NCBI GenBank assembly: GCA_009176605.1 | Contig: SEYY01004983.1 | Coordinates: 1-27,500 of the forward strand | Length of the DNA stretch: 27,500 nucleotides | Direction: 5' to 3' | Origin: Armadillidium nasatum | Taxonomy: Eukaryota > Arthropoda > Malacostraca > Isopoda > Armadillidiidae | In this document: positions 26,640 through 27,500 of the stretch, piece after piece | How positions within the stretch are numbered: position 1 is the stretch's first letter | Layout of the letters: each line of letters begins with the position of its first letter | Program-made: the position numbers and the translations under genes | Notes under the pieces: model-generated | The model's database searches: none | Seen by the model: only the letters and a program-made list of their open reading frames with translations | What the model was told of the DNA's origin: nothing

Positions 26640-27500
26640 AGAAAAATAGAGACAGTTAGAAGCCACACGGGCCTATCGAGTTTGTCCCAATCAAAACAAA
26701 TAATAATAATGGTAATACTAATACTTGCAACAAAGACTAGGTCTATCCTATCCCTAGTTATCAGTTCATTCATGCAAAGTAAGATAAAAATAAAACTAAT
26801 CCCCTACATATATTTAGTAAACCTAACTAATGACATTATGCAATTAATTACATATACAACAGGCAATGAATCAACACCCACTGTTCAATTACAAAACTGC
26901 AAGTTAGGCTTAGTCTCAAGCTGGTCTAAAATTCATAGGCTTAGTCACAAGCTGGTCTAAAAATTTATATATACCTGCAAATTTGACTTAGTCAAGTTAT
27001 ACTATACGATACCTAAACCATCCATATATCTATCTATCTAGTTCCCTCTTAAATATTGCAAGAGAATCACAATCAGCAATCTCCTGTCGCAAGTCATTCC
27101 AAAAATTAACAATCCTTAATATATGAAAGAGTAGTTTCTTAGATGGAGATGGCGTGACTTCGCAACTTTCTTATCATGACTCTAGTTTCTCTTCCATGGT
27201 ACACTATAAAATATTTTCAATCTCTTTATTGCTGCCAGATGCAAATATTTTGTAAACTTGTATCATATCCCTTCTGAGAAATCTACTTTCAATTTCTCCT
27301 CATAGCTCCTAGTCTCGAAGCCAGAAATCCATGGCTGCTCGACATTGTACTCTCTCCAGTATTTCTAATTCTTAAATGTGGAGTCCAAACTTTTGCACAA
27401 TACTCTAATGTGACCTAACATACCTGTTATATAGCTTGCTTATAACCTATTTGTTCTTGTAAGAATATTTATATTAAGCTGAGATGTAAGAGATTCCATA
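26640..27500 (-). mobile_element. CR1/L2-like LINE 3' end, running off the window
   Basis: Inverted relative of 18195-19050. From 27450 down, the minus strand carries degraded versions of the VWTPHLR, RVQRR, MIQVYKIFASGSN and NFWNDL segments. Then comes the 3' untranslated region with the duplicated AGACTAAGCCT-type block (about 26905-26960) and the end matching 18990-19027 (CTATCGAGTTTGTCCCAATC, 26671-26690). The copy is more decayed in the coding part. A (TATC)n patch sits at 27026-27041. Confidence 0.75.

Overview
This window looks like AT-rich, repeat-dense genomic DNA from a eukaryote, most likely an arthropod and plausibly a decapod crustacean. The reasons are: very long (TA)n and (GA)n microsatellites; several LINE lineages typical of arthropod genomes (Jockey/I-like, RTE/BovB-like, CR1/L2-like, R4/Dong-like); hAT-type DNA transposons and MITEs; a tRNA-derived SINE; and spliced C2H2 zinc-finger genes with acidic N-terminal exons. 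Nothing looks bacterial or phage-like. The taxon is an inference and cannot be proved from the sequence alone.

The only host-gene material I support well is on the minus strand: two tandem, same-orientation relatives of one C2H2 zinc-finger gene. The downstream member can be assembled as three coding exons, 12067-11954, 10097-9966 and 4335-3627. Every junction is phase 0 with GT/AG signals. Exons 1 and 2 are short and acidic, and exon 3 carries seven fingers but has a one-base frameshift in finger 2. The second member (exon 22503-21757) keeps the same splice acceptor and an open frame with six complete fingers, but has lost part of fingers 1-2. Its leader exons were not found here. Roughly 1.1-1.2 kb is shared between the two loci, including intron sequence upstream of the acceptor.

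Almost everything else is mobile or simple-sequence DNA. 480-1180: Jockey-like reverse transcriptase relic. 2540-2790: a 50-bp minisatellite. 5078-5790: LINE 3' half (minus). 6679-7282: giant (TA)n-(GA)n compound. 8755-9800: LINE (plus). 10590-10990: LINE relic (minus). 11658-11799: 142-bp MITE inside (TA)n. 12428-13075: RTE-like LINE (minus). 13085-14998: mosaic of hAT ends, a LINE piece, a repeat shared with 7700-8090, and a MITE nested in a hAT relic. 15936-16326: second MITE copy inside (TA)n. 17877-19493: hAT transposase pieces interrupted by a CR1-like LINE. 19545-21540: R4/Dong-like LINE (minus). 23574-25328: GC-ended hAT-like element with a broken BED-finger transposase. 25649-25947: tRNA-Ala-derived SINE with an 11-bp target duplication. 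26640-27500: CR1-like LINE (minus).

Three themes stand out. DNA transposons repeatedly sit exactly inside (TA)n tracts, and LINE 3' ends repeatedly run into them. Copies of the hAT-like family differ mostly by CpG to TpG/CpA changes, which suggests germline methylation. A tandem zinc-finger family lies in the middle of this transposon-rich DNA. No cooperating operon-like system and no clearly new biochemical system was found.
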